The position numbers and the translations under genes were made by a program. This document shows positions 16,118 through 25,344 of a stretch of 64,000 bases of DNA, piece by piece. Below the pieces are notes generated by a model. The model saw only the letters and a program-made list of their open reading frames with translations, was not told the origin of the DNA and did not search any database. The stretch is from Aquabacterium sp. NJ1. GTDB lineage: Bacteria; Pseudomonadota; Gammaproteobacteria; Burkholderiales; Burkholderiaceae_C. Each line of letters begins with the position of its first letter. Positions within the stretch are counted from its first letter, which is position 1. The stretch is from assembly GCF_000768065.1 (NCBI RefSeq), contig NZ_JRKM01000001.1, positions 1,054,001 to 1,118,000 on the forward strand, in the 5' to 3' direction.

Positions 16118-18013
16118 TCAGAACCAGTCGGCCTGAGCCTGTGCACAGGTCAGGTCTCGCCTGGCGACCACGCCCAGCCAGGCATCGATCTTGGGCAGCT
16201 CGAAGTTGAAGAAGTAATTGGCGGTGGCCAGCTTGCCCTTGAGGAAGCCGGCGCCCAGCGGGCTCTTGTCCCAACTGTTTTGATCTTGACCCTTGGCCTG
16301 CGCAGCCTTGGCGGCCAGCGCCAGCTCCAGCCAGATCCAGGCCAGCACGGTGTGACCAAAGGCCTGGAGGTAAGGCGTGGCATTGGCCAGCGCTTCTTCA
16401 GGCACGCCTGTGGACCAGGCGGCCTTGGTGGTGGCGCCGATCTTCTGCAGCGCTTGCGCCAGGGCATTGGCGTGCACCGCCAGGCCATCCACATGGCCCG
16501 CCTTCTGGATGGTCTCGCTGATGCGCTCGGCCAGCACGCTCAAGGCCTTGCCACCGTTCATCACCACCTTGCGGCCCAGCAGGTCCAGACCCTGGATGCC
16601 ATGCGTGCCTTCGTGGATCATGTTGAGGCGGTTGTCACGCCAGTACTGCTCGACCGGGAAGTCACGCGTGTAGCCATAACCACCCAGGATCTGGATGGCC
16701 AGGCTATTGGCCTCTTGTGCCCATTCGCTGGGCCAGCTCTTGGCGATCGGCGTGAGCAACTCCAGCAGCAGGCCTGCCTTCTCGGCTTCCTCGCCGGTGC
16801 CGGTGTGTTCGTCGTCCACCAGTTGCGCACACAACAGGCCCAGGGCCAGGCCACCTTCGGCAATGGCCTTTTGCATCATCAGCATGCGCTTGACATCGGT
16901 GTGCTCGATGATGGGGATCTGCGGTGCGGTGTGGTCCTTGCCGCCTGCGCCCCCACCCACAAGATGGCGGCCTTGCGGGCGTTGCTTGGCGTATTCCAGC
17001 GAAGCCTCATAACCGGCGTAACCCAGCATGGTGGCGCCAATGCCCACGCTGATGCGGGCCTCGTTCATCAAGGTGAACATGCACTTCAGGCCTTCGCCCT
17101 GCTTGCCGATCAGGTAGCCCACTGCCCCGGCCTGGCCATTGACCGGGAACTTGCCTTCGCCGAAGTTCAGCAAGGTGTTGACGGTGCCGCGGTAGCCGCA
17201 CTTGTGGTTCAGGCCAGCCAGGGCCACGTCGTTGCGCTGCTGAGTGATGCTGCCGTCTTGCTTGACCAGCTTGCGCGGCACGATGAACAGCGAGATGCCC
17301 TTCACGCCCGGGATGGTCTTGCCATCTTCACCGGGGATCTTGGCCAGCACCAGGTGCACGATGTTCTCGCCCATCTCGTGCTCGCCGCCCGAGATCCACA
17401 TCTTGTTGCCGGTGAGGCGGTAGCGTGGGCCCAGGCTGTCTTGCGCCCAATCGATGCCGCTGCCATCGCCTTTGACGTCAGGCACGGCCTTGGTGGCGAT
17501 GTCCGACAGGCTGGAGCCGGCCTGGGGCTCGCTCAGGCACATGGTGCCGAAGGTGCGGCCTTCAAAGCCGCCGCGCGCGAACACGTCGATCTGCTTGGGG
17601 GAGCCATGCGCCAGGATGGTGTTGGCATTGCCACGCGTGAGCATGGGGTAGGCCGCGAGCGACACGCTGGCTTTGTAGAAAAAGCTCATCGAGGCGATCT
17701 CGACCACCGTGGGCAACTGCATGCCGCCGATGTCGGCATCCTTGCTGCCGGCCATCAGGCCCGAGTCGTTGAAGGCCTGCATGGCCTGTGGCGTCTCCTT
17801 GGGCAGGGTCACCGTCACGCCGTCGAACTCGGGCTCGTGCACATCGGTCAGGCGGTTGAAGGGGGCGAACTGCTCGTTGGCGATCTTCTCGCTCAAGTCC
17901 AGCACGGCGGTGAAGGTTTCGCGGTTGTGCTCGGTGTGGCGTTCACGCTGACACAGGCCTTCGGCGTTGAGCCAGTCGTACAACAGGAAATCGATGGTGG
18001 CGCGGTGGGTCAT
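16118..18013 (-). CDS. Large acyl-CoA dehydrogenase (DmdC-like)
   Basis: FAD enzyme that introduces a 2,3-double bond into an acyl-CoA and passes electrons to ETF. The 631-residue product belongs to the large form with an additional C-terminal helical domain, as in DmdC and related enzymes. Motifs seen are GTMCLSEPQAGSS (flavin and substrate region, near 165), MWISGGEH near 220 and QILGGYGYTRDFPVEQYWRD with HEGTHGIQGLDLLGRK near 450-485, which carries the expected catalytic Glu region. A weak ribosome site precedes the ATG at 18013. It follows the crotonase gene by 62 bp. Chain-length preference cannot be read from the sequence. Confidence 0.92.
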   Translation of the reverse strand: MTHRATIDFLLYDWLNAEGLCQRERHTEHNRETFTAVLDLSEKIANEQFAPFNRLTDVHEPEFDGVTVTLPKETPQAMQAFNDSGLMAGSKDADIGGMQLPTVVEIASMSFFYKASVSLAAYPMLTRGNANTILAHGSPKQIDVFARGGFEGRTFGTMCLSEPQAGSSLSDIATKAVPDVKGDGSGIDWAQDSLGPRYRLTGNKMWISGGEHEMGENIVHLVLAKIPGEDGKTIPGVKGISLFIVPRKLVKQDGSITQQRNDVALAGLNHKCGYRGTVNTLLNFGEGKFPVNGQAGAVGYLIGKQGEGLKCMFTLMNEARISVGIGATMLGYAGYEASLEYAKQRPQGRHLVGGGAGGKDHTAPQIPIIEHTDVKRMLMMQKAIAEGGLALGLLCAQLVDDEHTGTGEEAEKAGLLLELLTPIAKSWPSEWAQEANSLAIQILGGYGYTRDFPVEQYWRDNRLNMIHEGTHGIQGLDLLGRKVVMNGGKALSVLAERISETIQKAGHVDGLAVHANALAQALQKIGATTKAAWSTGVPEEALANATPYLQAFGHTVLAWIWLELALAAKAAQAKGQDQNSWDKSPLGAGFLKGKLATANYFFNFELPKIDAWLGVVARRDLTCAQAQADWF

Positions 18014-18075
18014 GGGGTCAACTCAGCAATCAATGGGGTCAAACGAGATCAAAGCGTGGGGCAGTGAAACGGCCT

Positions 18076-18855
18076 TCAACGGCCCTTGAACACGGCCTCG
18101 CGGCGCTCCAGGAAAGACTGGATGCCCTCCAGGGCGTCCTCGCTTTGCATCACGGGCAAGAGGTTGGGGAACAAGGCCTTGGCTGCGGCGGCTTCGCCCT
18201 CGTTCCAGGCCAGGCGGGTGGACTTGAGCACGTTCTGCACGCCCAGCGGCGCGGCCTTGGCGATCTGCTCGGCGATCTCGCGGGCCTTGGCCAGCTGCTG
18301 GCCGGCCGGCACGACCTCTTGCACCAGGCCGGTCCGCAAGGCCTCTTCGGCGTACCAGTATTCGCCCGTCAACAGGTAACGTTGTGCGGCGCCCCAGCCC
18401 ATCTGGCGGGGCAGGCGCAGCGTGGCACCACCACAGGGGAAGATGCCGCGCTTGACTTCCAGCATGGCGAAGCGCGTGTTGTCAGCCGCCACGCGCACCT
18501 CGGTGTTGAGCATGATCTCCACGCCCCAGGTGAAGCAGTTGCCTTGCACCGCCATCACCACCGGCTTGCTGTGGCGCTCACCGCTCAGGCCGAAGGGGTC
18601 GATCTCGCCCTCGCCAATCTCGAAACCCCTGCCATTACCGAAGATGGGCGCCCACTTGTCCAGCTCCACGCCGGAGGTCATGTGCGCGCCTTCGCCATAC
18701 AGCAGGGCCACGCGCAGATCGGGGTTGCGGCTCAGCTCGCCATAGGCCTTGGCGATGTCGTGGTACATCTCGGGCGACAAGGCGTTGTGCTTTTCAGGGC
18801 GATTGACCTTGATCTCCAGGATGTGGCCGACCTGGCTGGTTTCGATGTAGGACAT
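18076..18855 (-). CDS. Crotonase / enoyl-CoA hydratase family protein
   Basis: Crotonase-fold enzyme, annotated by homology as an enoyl-CoA hydratase. The 259-residue product has the N-terminal ILEIKVNRPEKHNALSPEM, an oxyanion segment GAHMTSGVELDKW where hydratases usually have FSAGAD, and LEVKRGIFPCGGATLRLPR. The Glu matching the first catalytic glutamate (LEVK) is kept. By my alignment on the following LTG, the second catalytic glutamate (as in AMEMVLTG) is replaced, here AAQRYLLTG. It may therefore not be a classical hydratase. The ATG at 18855 (MSYIETSQ) is used; the frame extends upstream into a terminator. Confidence 0.85.
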   Translation of the reverse strand: MSYIETSQVGHILEIKVNRPEKHNALSPEMYHDIAKAYGELSRNPDLRVALLYGEGAHMTSGVELDKWAPIFGNGRGFEIGEGEIDPFGLSGERHSKPVVMAVQGNCFTWGVEIMLNTEVRVAADNTRFAMLEVKRGIFPCGGATLRLPRQMGWGAAQRYLLTGEYWYAEEALRTGLVQEVVPAGQQLAKAREIAEQIAKAAPLGVQNVLKSTRLAWNEGEAAAAKALFPNLLPVMQSEDALEGIQSFLERREAVFKGR

Positions 18856-18882
18856 GTCGAATCTCGCTGTCTGTTCAGGCAC

Positions 18883-18918
18883 AAAAAAAGGCCCGCACGG
18901 CAAACGCCATGCAGACCT
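18883..18918 (-). terminator. Rho-independent terminator after the FadJ-like gene
   Basis: On the minus strand a 13-bp stem with three G-U pairs (AGGTCTGCATGGC with GCCGTGCGGGCCT), closed by a GTTT loop, is followed by seven T residues. It separates the fadJ-like gene from the crotonase gene, so the downstream acyl-CoA genes need their own promoter or read-through. Confidence 0.88.
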
Positions 18919-19001
18919 CAGGTTCAGATCATCTGATCCAGGTGTTCATGTTGTGGCTCAATCGGCGACCGATCGGCTGATCCTTGGCGTAGTGCCTTGG
19001 A

Positions 19002-21107
19002 TCAGGCCTTGCCGCCCGTGAAGGTCTTGCCTTCGGCTGCCAGCTTGGCCAGCAGCGGTGCGGGCGTCCAGAAGGCGGGGTCGCCATTCGGGTTGGCCGC
19101 GTAGCCCTTCATCAACTCGACCACCTTGGGCAGGCCGATCATGTCGGCATACAGCATGGGGCCACCACGGTAAACCGGGAAGCCATAGCCCGTCAGGTAG
19201 ACCATGTCGATGTCAGAGGCTTTGGACGCGATGCCTTCTTCCAGGATCTTGGCGCCTTCGTTGACCATGGCCAGCACCAGGCGCTGCACGATCTCATCGT
19301 CACTGATCGCGCGAGGCGTGATGCCCTTGTCGGCACGCACCTTGTCGATGCAGGCTTGCACTTCCGCAGAAGGCACGGGCTCGCGCTTGCCGGCTTCGTA
19401 GTCGTACCAGCCCTTGCCCACTTTCTGGCCGAAGCGGCCCAACTCACAAATGGCATCGCCCACGGGGCTGTAGATCACGTCGGGCTGCTCGATCTTGCGG
19501 CGCTTGCGGATGGCATAACCAATGTCGTTGCCGGCCAGGTCCCCCACACGGAAGGGGCCCATGGCCCAGCCAAAGGCCTCTGCGGCCTTGTCCACCTGCT
19601 GCACGGTGGCGCCCTCTTCCACCAGGAAGAAGCCCTGGCGCACGTACTGCTCGAACATGCGGTTGCCGATGAAGCCATCGCACACGCCCGAGACCACAGC
19701 CACCTTCTTGATCTTCTTGGCCACAGCCATCACGGTGGCCATCACGTCCTTGGCCGTGTGCTTGCTGCGCACCACTTCCAGCAGGCGCATCACATTGGCG
19801 GGGCTGAAGAAGTGCAGGCCGACCACATCGGCTGGGCGCTTGGTGACTTCGGCAATCTTGTCCACGTCCAGCGTCGAGGTGTTGGACGCCAGGATGGCAC
19901 CGGGCTTCATGATGCTGTCGAGCTTGGTGAAGACCTGCGACTTCACGCCCATGTCTTCGAACACGGCCTCGATCACCATGTCGGCCTGGGCGATGTCGTC
20001 ATAGCTCAGCGTGGTGGTCAGCAGGCTCATGCGCTGCTCGTACTTCTCTTGTGCCAGCTTGCCCTTGGCCACTTGCGCTTCGTAGTTCTTGCGGATGATG
20101 CCCACGCCGCGGTCGATGGCATCGGGCTTCATCTCCAGCAGTGTCACGGGGATGCCGGCATTGAGGAAGCACATGGTGATGCCGCCGCCCATGGTGCCGG
20201 CGCCGATCACGGCCACCTTCTTGATGTCACGCAGGGGCGTGTTGTCTGGCACATCGGGGATCTTGCTGGCGGCACGCTCGCCAAAGAAGGCGTGGCGCAG
20301 GGCGCGGGCCTGGTCGCTGGTCACCAGCTTGGCGAACACGTCCTGCTCATAAGCCAGGCCGGCATCCAGATCCAGCCTGGTCGAGGCTTCCACGCAGTCC
20401 ACGCAACGTTGTGGCGCTTCGAGGTTCTTGCGGGTCTTGGCCAGATCCGCGCGGGTCTTGGCGAACAGCTCGGCGTCGGCAGGCGCCGCCACGCTCAACT
20501 GGCGCACGGAAGGCAGCGGGCGCACGGCGGCCACGTCCTTGGCAAAGGCGATGGCGGCGGCCAGCAGGTCGCCGTCCACCAGCTTGTCGAACAGCTTCTG
20601 GCCAGGGGCCTTGGCCAGCTTCTCGCTGGGCACCGAGGCGCCGGTCGTGATCATCTGCAAGGCGGTTTCCACGCCCAGCACGCGCGGCAGGCGCTGCGTG
20701 CCACCGGCGCCCGGCACGATGCCGATGTTCACCTCGGGCAGCGCGATCTGCGTGCCCGGCGCCACAAGGCGGTAGTGGCAGCCCAATGCCAATTCCAGGC
20801 CGCCCCCCATGGCCACGCCATGAATGGCCGCCACCACAGGCTTGCCCGATTGCTCCACTGCCGTGATCGCGGTGTGGAAAGACGGCTCGGCAGCCATCTT
20901 GGCCGTGCCGAATTCGCGGATATCCGCCCCGCCGCAGAACACCTTGCCCGCGCCCGTGATCACGATGGCCTGCACGGCGCTGTCGGCATTTGCCTTGGCG
21001 ATGCCATCCACCACGCCGGCCCGCGTGCTCTGCCCGAAGCCGTTGACAGGCGGGTTGTCCAGCGTGATGACGGCCACGCCGTCGGTGACTTGGTAGGAGG
21101 TGCTCAT
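19002..21107 (-). CDS. Bifunctional enoyl-CoA hydratase / 3-hydroxyacyl-CoA dehydrogenase (FadJ/FadB-like)
   Basis: Performs the hydration and NAD-dependent oxidation steps of beta-oxidation. The 701-residue product has an N-terminal crotonase domain (about 1-190; FCGGADIREFG, GGLELALGCHYRL, PGAGGTQRLPR), then a Rossmann NAD domain from about 300 (VAVIGAGTMGGGITMCFL) and 3HCDH C-terminal domains (IGNRMFEQYVRQGFFLVEEG; YLTGYGFPVYRGGPM). The second half of the protein is monofunctional-dehydrogenase-like in duplicate, as in peroxisomal bifunctional enzymes. The ATG at 21107 (MSTSYQV) replaces a longer frame to 21248. No thiolase gene is in the window. Confidence 0.93.
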   Translation of the reverse strand: MSTSYQVTDGVAVITLDNPPVNGFGQSTRAGVVDGIAKANADSAVQAIVITGAGKVFCGGADIREFGTAKMAAEPSFHTAITAVEQSGKPVVAAIHGVAMGGGLELALGCHYRLVAPGTQIALPEVNIGIVPGAGGTQRLPRVLGVETALQMITTGASVPSEKLAKAPGQKLFDKLVDGDLLAAAIAFAKDVAAVRPLPSVRQLSVAAPADAELFAKTRADLAKTRKNLEAPQRCVDCVEASTRLDLDAGLAYEQDVFAKLVTSDQARALRHAFFGERAASKIPDVPDNTPLRDIKKVAVIGAGTMGGGITMCFLNAGIPVTLLEMKPDAIDRGVGIIRKNYEAQVAKGKLAQEKYEQRMSLLTTTLSYDDIAQADMVIEAVFEDMGVKSQVFTKLDSIMKPGAILASNTSTLDVDKIAEVTKRPADVVGLHFFSPANVMRLLEVVRSKHTAKDVMATVMAVAKKIKKVAVVSGVCDGFIGNRMFEQYVRQGFFLVEEGATVQQVDKAAEAFGWAMGPFRVGDLAGNDIGYAIRKRRKIEQPDVIYSPVGDAICELGRFGQKVGKGWYDYEAGKREPVPSAEVQACIDKVRADKGITPRAISDDEIVQRLVLAMVNEGAKILEEGIASKASDIDMVYLTGYGFPVYRGGPMLYADMIGLPKVVELMKGYAANPNGDPAFWTPAPLLAKLAAEGKTFTGGKA

Positions 21108-21168
21108 GGCGATCTCGTTGGCGAATGTTGAGAAGAAAACGGGCGATCCGGGTCGCCGATCAATTCTG

Positions 21169-21182
21169 ACAAGAAGTCTTGT
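21169..21182 (-). promoter_or_regulatory. Palindrome upstream of the FadJ-like gene
   Basis: ACAAGA and TCTTGT flank two bases, 62-75 bp before the gene start. It could be an operator for a dimeric regulator of this block. No matching copy was noticed before the other genes of the cluster. The 273-bp gene-free stretch around it (21108-21380) shows nothing else clear. Confidence 0.35.
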
Positions 21183-21380
21183 AAGAATAGACGAACATTG
21201 TGGCACCAGCGCTGTAAAGGCGATGCCGGCATGGGGAAAATACCTCATCCCTCAGGGATTCCGGTCGCGTCGACCTGCCGCCTCAGGCCCCACGGGTACA
21301 ACGGACAAGGGGCGCACCTGCCCTGATGCGCCCACAGGCTCCAACCACAGGAACAGGCGGCAGGCCAGCCAGGCGGTGGC

Positions 21381-22076
21381 TCAGACCTCCAGCCACTCCT
21401 TGCGGGTGTACTGGTCGGCACGCAGCTCATCGGGCGTACCGTGGAACACCACCTCGCCATGCCCCATCACGTAGCAGCGCTGCGAAATGTCCAGGGCGAT
21501 GGTGAGCTTCTGCTCCACCAGCAGCACGGCCAGTCCTCGCTTCTGCAGCTCCTTCAGGTACTCGCCCACCAGCTCCACGATCTTGGGCGCCAGGCCCTCG
21601 GTGGGCTCGTCGATCATGATCAGGTCGGGGTCACCCATCAGCGTGCGACACAGCGTCAGCATCTGCTGCTCGCCGCCGGACATCACGCCGGCCTCCGTGT
21701 GCTGCCGTTCCTTGAGGCGCGGGAACATCTGGTACATGTCGTCCAGGCTCCAGCGGCTGTTCTTGTGGCCGGACTTCATGCCCAGCTTGAGGTTCTGCTC
21801 GACCGTCAGCTTGGGAAAGACATCGCGGCTCTCGGGCACATAACCCAGGCCGCGTCTGGCCACGTCATACGTCTTGTGGCCCAGCAGTTCTTCGCCCTTC
21901 CACTTCACCGAGCCCTCGCCGGTGACCAGGCCCATGATGGTCTTGATCGTGGTCGATCGCCCCGAGCCATTGCGCCCCAGCAGGCTGACGATCTCGCCCG
22001 GGTTGACCTCTAGGTCCACCCCGTGAAGGATGTGGCTCTTGCCGTAAAACGCGTGCAAATCCTGAATGCTCAACAT
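21381..22076 (-). CDS. livF: Branched-chain amino acid-type ABC transporter, ATP-binding protein LivF
   Basis: One of the two ATPases energising a HAAT-family importer. The 231-residue product has the LivF layout: IQDLHAFYGKSHILHGVDLEV, Walker A, RRGLGYVPESRDVFPKLTV, signature VMSGGEQQML, Walker B LIMIDEPTEGLAP and the H-loop replaced region VLLVEQ. The Walker A reads GRNGSGRSTT, with Arg where almost all ABC ATPases have Lys. This substitution recurs, from memory, in LivF-like proteins of this order, so it need not mean loss of function. It starts three bases after the livG stop and ends the liv operon. Confidence 0.92.
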   Translation of the reverse strand: MLSIQDLHAFYGKSHILHGVDLEVNPGEIVSLLGRNGSGRSTTIKTIMGLVTGEGSVKWKGEELLGHKTYDVARRGLGYVPESRDVFPKLTVEQNLKLGMKSGHKNSRWSLDDMYQMFPRLKERQHTEAGVMSGGEQQMLTLCRTLMGDPDLIMIDEPTEGLAPKIVELVGEYLKELQKRGLAVLLVEQKLTIALDISQRCYVMGHGEVVFHGTPDELRADQYTRKEWLEV

Positions 22077-22078
22077 GG

Positions 22079-22903
22079 TCAGACTCCCGCCTCGGCGGCC
22101 TGGTTTTGCGCCAACACCGAGCCCAGATAGGCCTCCTTGACGCGGTCATTGGCGCGCACGGCCTCAGGCGTATCGAAGGCGATCACCTCGCCATACACCA
22201 GCACCGCGATGCGGTCAGCCAGGCCAAAGACCACACCCATGTCGTGCTCCACCGTCAGCAGCGTCTTGCCCTCGGTCACCTCGCGGATCAGTTTGACGAA
22301 GTTGGCCGTCTCGGACTTGCTCATGCCGGCTGTGGGTTCATCCAGCAGGACCACATTGCCACCGCCGGCAATCGTCACCCCCACCTCCAGCGCACGCTGT
22401 TCGGCATAAGTCAGTTGCGAGACATGCACATCGCGCTTGCGCCGCAGGCGGATCATGTCCAGCACCTCTTCGGCCCGGGCATTGACATGCTCCATGCGAG
22501 AGAGGAAACGCCAGAAGGTGTAGCGCTCGCCCATGGACCACAACACCGCGCAGCGGATGTTCTCGAACACGCTCAGCCGCGGGAACAGGTTGGACACCTG
22601 GAAGCTGCGCGCCAGGCCGCGGCGGTTGATGTCATAAGGCGTGAGCCCGTGGATGGGTTCGCCATTGAGCAGGATCTCGCCGCTGGTGGGTGCCATGCGC
22701 CCACTGATCAGGTTGAACAGCGTGGACTTGCCCGCGCCATTGGGCCCGATCAGCGCCACGCGCTCGCCAGCCTTCACGGCCAGTTCAGCACCGCGGATGA
22801 TCTCGGTCTTGCCAAAGGACTTGCGCACCTGGCGCAGTTCCAACGCCATGCCTTTTGGGGACGTGTCGGCAGAGGTGTTGGCAGATGTGGAATGCTTGCT
22901 CAT
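22079..22903 (-). CDS. livG: Branched-chain amino acid-type ABC transporter, ATP-binding protein LivG
   Basis: Second ATPase of the importer. The 274-residue product has a normal Walker A (GPNGAGKSTLFNLISG), the LivG-specific RRGLARSFQVSNLFPRLSV, a degenerate signature LTYAEQRALEV, Walker B VVLLDEPTAGM and H-loop TVEHDMGVV. The C-terminal IAFDTPEAVRANDRVKEAYLG is typical of LivG. The ATG at 22903 has TGAGG upstream and lies 11 bases after the livM stop; a longer frame extends into livM without support. About 18 N-terminal Ser/Thr-rich residues precede the conserved part. Confidence 0.93.
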   Translation of the reverse strand: MSKHSTSANTSADTSPKGMALELRQVRKSFGKTEIIRGAELAVKAGERVALIGPNGAGKSTLFNLISGRMAPTSGEILLNGEPIHGLTPYDINRRGLARSFQVSNLFPRLSVFENIRCAVLWSMGERYTFWRFLSRMEHVNARAEEVLDMIRLRRKRDVHVSQLTYAEQRALEVGVTIAGGGNVVLLDEPTAGMSKSETANFVKLIREVTEGKTLLTVEHDMGVVFGLADRIAVLVYGEVIAFDTPEAVRANDRVKEAYLGSVLAQNQAAEAGV

Positions 22904-22914
22904 GTTCGTCTGCC

Positions 22915-24207
22915 TCACAGCGCGGGGGTGCGCGCGATCTGCGCCTCGATGTCTTCCTGGATCTGGTTCCACAAGCGCGAGAAGCGCCTGCGCACCAGCT
23001 CGAACAAGCCCACACCCACCACGAGCATGAGCACCGCCAGGCCCCAAGTCGTGCTGCTTTGCGTATCCAGGCTCACGCCAGCGAAACGCATCACAGGGCC
23101 CAGCGCCTCATCCAGCTTGATGTGGTAGACCATCTCCACCATGGCGGCAAAGGGCAGCACCACCAGCGTTGCCGTCACAGCCAAAGCCGCGTACACCCCC
23201 CACAGGCGCTTGAGCATGCCGTAGCCCGCCAGGCGCACATTCATCATCAACAGGCTGGCAAAGCCACCCGGGGCGTACATCACCATGAACAGGAACAGCA
23301 GGCCCAGGTACAGCAGCCAGGCCTTGGTCAGCTCCGACAGCATCACCATGGCAAACACCATCAGTACCGCGCCGATGATGGGCCCGAAGAAGAACAGCGA
23401 ACCGCCCAGGAAGGTGAACAGCAGGTAGGCGCCCGAGCGCTGCGCGCCCACCACCTCGGCCGTCACGATCTCGAAGTTCAGGGCATACAAGCCACCCGCG
23501 ATGCCGGCAAAGAAGCCCGCGATCATGAAGGCGATGTAGCGCACCCGCTGCGTGTCATAACCAATGAACTCGACACGCTCGGGGTTGTCGCGCACCGCAT
23601 TGAGCATGCGCCCCAGCGGCGTCTGCGTGAAGGCGAACATCAGCACCGTGCAGATGAAGCAGTACACGGCGATCAGGTAATACACCTGGATCTGCGGCCC
23701 GAAGGTGATGCCCATGACGGGCTGGCCCACCACGCGGTTGCTGCTGATGCCGCCTTCACCACCGAAGAACTCCGGCAGCATCAGCGACATGTTCCAGACC
23801 AGCTCGCCCACACCCAGCGTGATCATGGCAAAGGTGTTGCCTGACTTCTTGGTGGTGACCGCGCCCAGCAAGGCGGCCATCGCGAGGCCACCCAGCCCGC
23901 CGATCAAAGGGATCAGGCTCACCGGGATGGACCAGTCGCCCGCACCCACCTTGTTGAGCGTGTGAATGGCCGCGAACGCGCCCAGGCCTGAATAGACGGC
24001 ATGCCCGAAGCTGAGCATGCCGCCCTGCCCCAGCAGCATGTTGTACGACAGGCAGACGATGATGGCCGTGCCCATCTGCGTGAGCATGGTCAGCGACAGG
24101 CTGCTCTTGAGGAACATGGGCGCCACGAACAGCACCAGGGCAAAGGCCGACCACAACAGCCAGCGACCCAGGTTCAAGGGACGGAATCGGTAGACGTTAC
24201 TGGTCAT
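22915..24207 (-). CDS. livM: Branched-chain amino acid-type ABC transporter, permease LivM
   Basis: Inner-membrane permease subunit. The 430-residue product has about ten hydrophobic segments, beginning WLLWSAFALVLFVAPMFL, and the LivM hallmark LSYNMLLGQGGMLSFGHAVYSGLGA, with VRDNPERVEFIGYD in the cytoplasmic loop. A second hydrophobic block after residue 330 makes it longer than E. coli LivM. The ATG at 24207 was chosen because AGGAG lies eight bases upstream, inside the last codons of livH; a GTG at 24216 would sit inside that site. The overlap of ribosome site and upstream stop suggests coupled translation. Confidence 0.92.
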   Translation of the reverse strand: MTSNVYRFRPLNLGRWLLWSAFALVLFVAPMFLKSSLSLTMLTQMGTAIIVCLSYNMLLGQGGMLSFGHAVYSGLGAFAAIHTLNKVGAGDWSIPVSLIPLIGGLGGLAMAALLGAVTTKKSGNTFAMITLGVGELVWNMSLMLPEFFGGEGGISSNRVVGQPVMGITFGPQIQVYYLIAVYCFICTVLMFAFTQTPLGRMLNAVRDNPERVEFIGYDTQRVRYIAFMIAGFFAGIAGGLYALNFEIVTAEVVGAQRSGAYLLFTFLGGSLFFFGPIIGAVLMVFAMVMLSELTKAWLLYLGLLFLFMVMYAPGGFASLLMMNVRLAGYGMLKRLWGVYAALAVTATLVVLPFAAMVEMVYHIKLDEALGPVMRFAGVSLDTQSSTTWGLAVLMLVVGVGLFELVRRRFSRLWNQIQEDIEAQIARTPAL

Positions 24208-24212
24208 GTTCT

Positions 24213-25238
24213 TCACTCCTCACGTGTACCCAACAAGCCCTTGGGCCTGAAGATCAGGATCAGCACCAGGAGGAGATACGGCAGGATCGGCGCCATCTGC
24301 GACACCGTGATCTTGAGCAGCGGGTAGGACCAGTGCTCGTAATTGACCGTCTGACCGTGGCTTTGCATGAACGAGGCCACCGACACATCGGCCACCACGG
24401 CAAAGGTCTGCAGCAGGCCGATCAGCAACGAAGCCAGGAAGGCGCCAGCCAGTGAGCCCATGCCGCCTACCACCACGACCACGAAGATGATGGCCCCCAC
24501 AGAGGCGGCCATATTGGGCTCGGTCACGAAGGCGTTGCCACCAATGACACCGGCCAGCCCCGCCAAGGCACAACCGCCGCCAAACACACCCATCATCACG
24601 CGCGGCACGTTGTGCCCGAGCGCCTGCGCCATGTCAGGGTGCGTCAGCGCGGCCTGGATGATCAGGCCGATGCGCGTGCGGGTCAGCAGCAACCACAAGA
24701 CACCCAGCATGAACAGGGCGACCAGGGCCATGAATCCACGGTAGATCGGGAACTGCGTGCACGAATTGCCGGCCTCAGGGCCACAGATGGTTGGATCACC
24801 CGCGCCCATCAGGAACTGGAGGCCGTGCCCCTTGACGTTGGCAATGGTGAACAACGGGCCGCTGAGCACATCAGGGATGCGGTAGTCCACATTGGCCGGC
24901 CCCCAGATCAGGCGCACGCACTCGAACACCACATAGGACAAACCGAAGGTGACCAGCAGCTCCGGCACGTGCCCATAAACGTGGACCTTGCGCAAGCTGT
25001 AGCGCTCGAAGGCGGCCCCCAACAGGCCCACCAGCAAGGGCGCCAGGATGAGCGCAGGGAAGAAGCCCACCAGCCCCGTGATCACGTAAGCGAAGTAGGC
25101 ACCCAGCATGTAGAAGCTGGTGTGCGCGAAATTGAGCACACCCATCATGCTGAAGATCAGCGTCAGCCCGGAGCTGAGCATGAACAGCAGCAGCCCGTAG
25201 CTGATGCCGTTCAGAAAGAAGACGACGAAGGTTTCCAT
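24213..25238 (-). CDS. livH: Branched-chain amino acid-type ABC transporter, permease LivH
   Basis: Inner-membrane permease partner of LivM. The 341-residue product has the LivH hallmark GLTLIFSMMGVLNFAHTSFYMLGAY near residues 25-50 and multiple membrane segments to the C-terminus (LPYLLLVLILIFRPKGLLG). A 30-residue extracellular stretch with a Cys pair (CGPEAGNSC) near 180 is unusual for LivH and could be a disulfide loop. The start METFVVFFLNGISYG at 25238 is preferred over a longer frame. It follows livK by 106 bp and overlaps the livM ribosome site. Confidence 0.92.
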   Translation of the reverse strand: METFVVFFLNGISYGLLLFMLSSGLTLIFSMMGVLNFAHTSFYMLGAYFAYVITGLVGFFPALILAPLLVGLLGAAFERYSLRKVHVYGHVPELLVTFGLSYVVFECVRLIWGPANVDYRIPDVLSGPLFTIANVKGHGLQFLMGAGDPTICGPEAGNSCTQFPIYRGFMALVALFMLGVLWLLLTRTRIGLIIQAALTHPDMAQALGHNVPRVMMGVFGGGCALAGLAGVIGGNAFVTEPNMAASVGAIIFVVVVVGGMGSLAGAFLASLLIGLLQTFAVVADVSVASFMQSHGQTVNYEHWSYPLLKITVSQMAPILPYLLLVLILIFRPKGLLGTREE

Positions 25239-25344
25239 CAGGCGCGGCGCATGCGTGACACGTGAGCAGGCGCTGCGCCACCTTGCCTGCCCGGACTCAA
25301 CAACCCGGCCACCCCATGAAGCGAGGTGGCTCGGGCTGCCCACA

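Noticed and set aside
16280..18067. 595-residue plus-strand open frame antisense to the acyl-CoA dehydrogenase gene
   Set aside because: Histidine- and glycine-rich composition typical of antisense frames in GC-rich DNA; the minus-strand gene has all family motifs.
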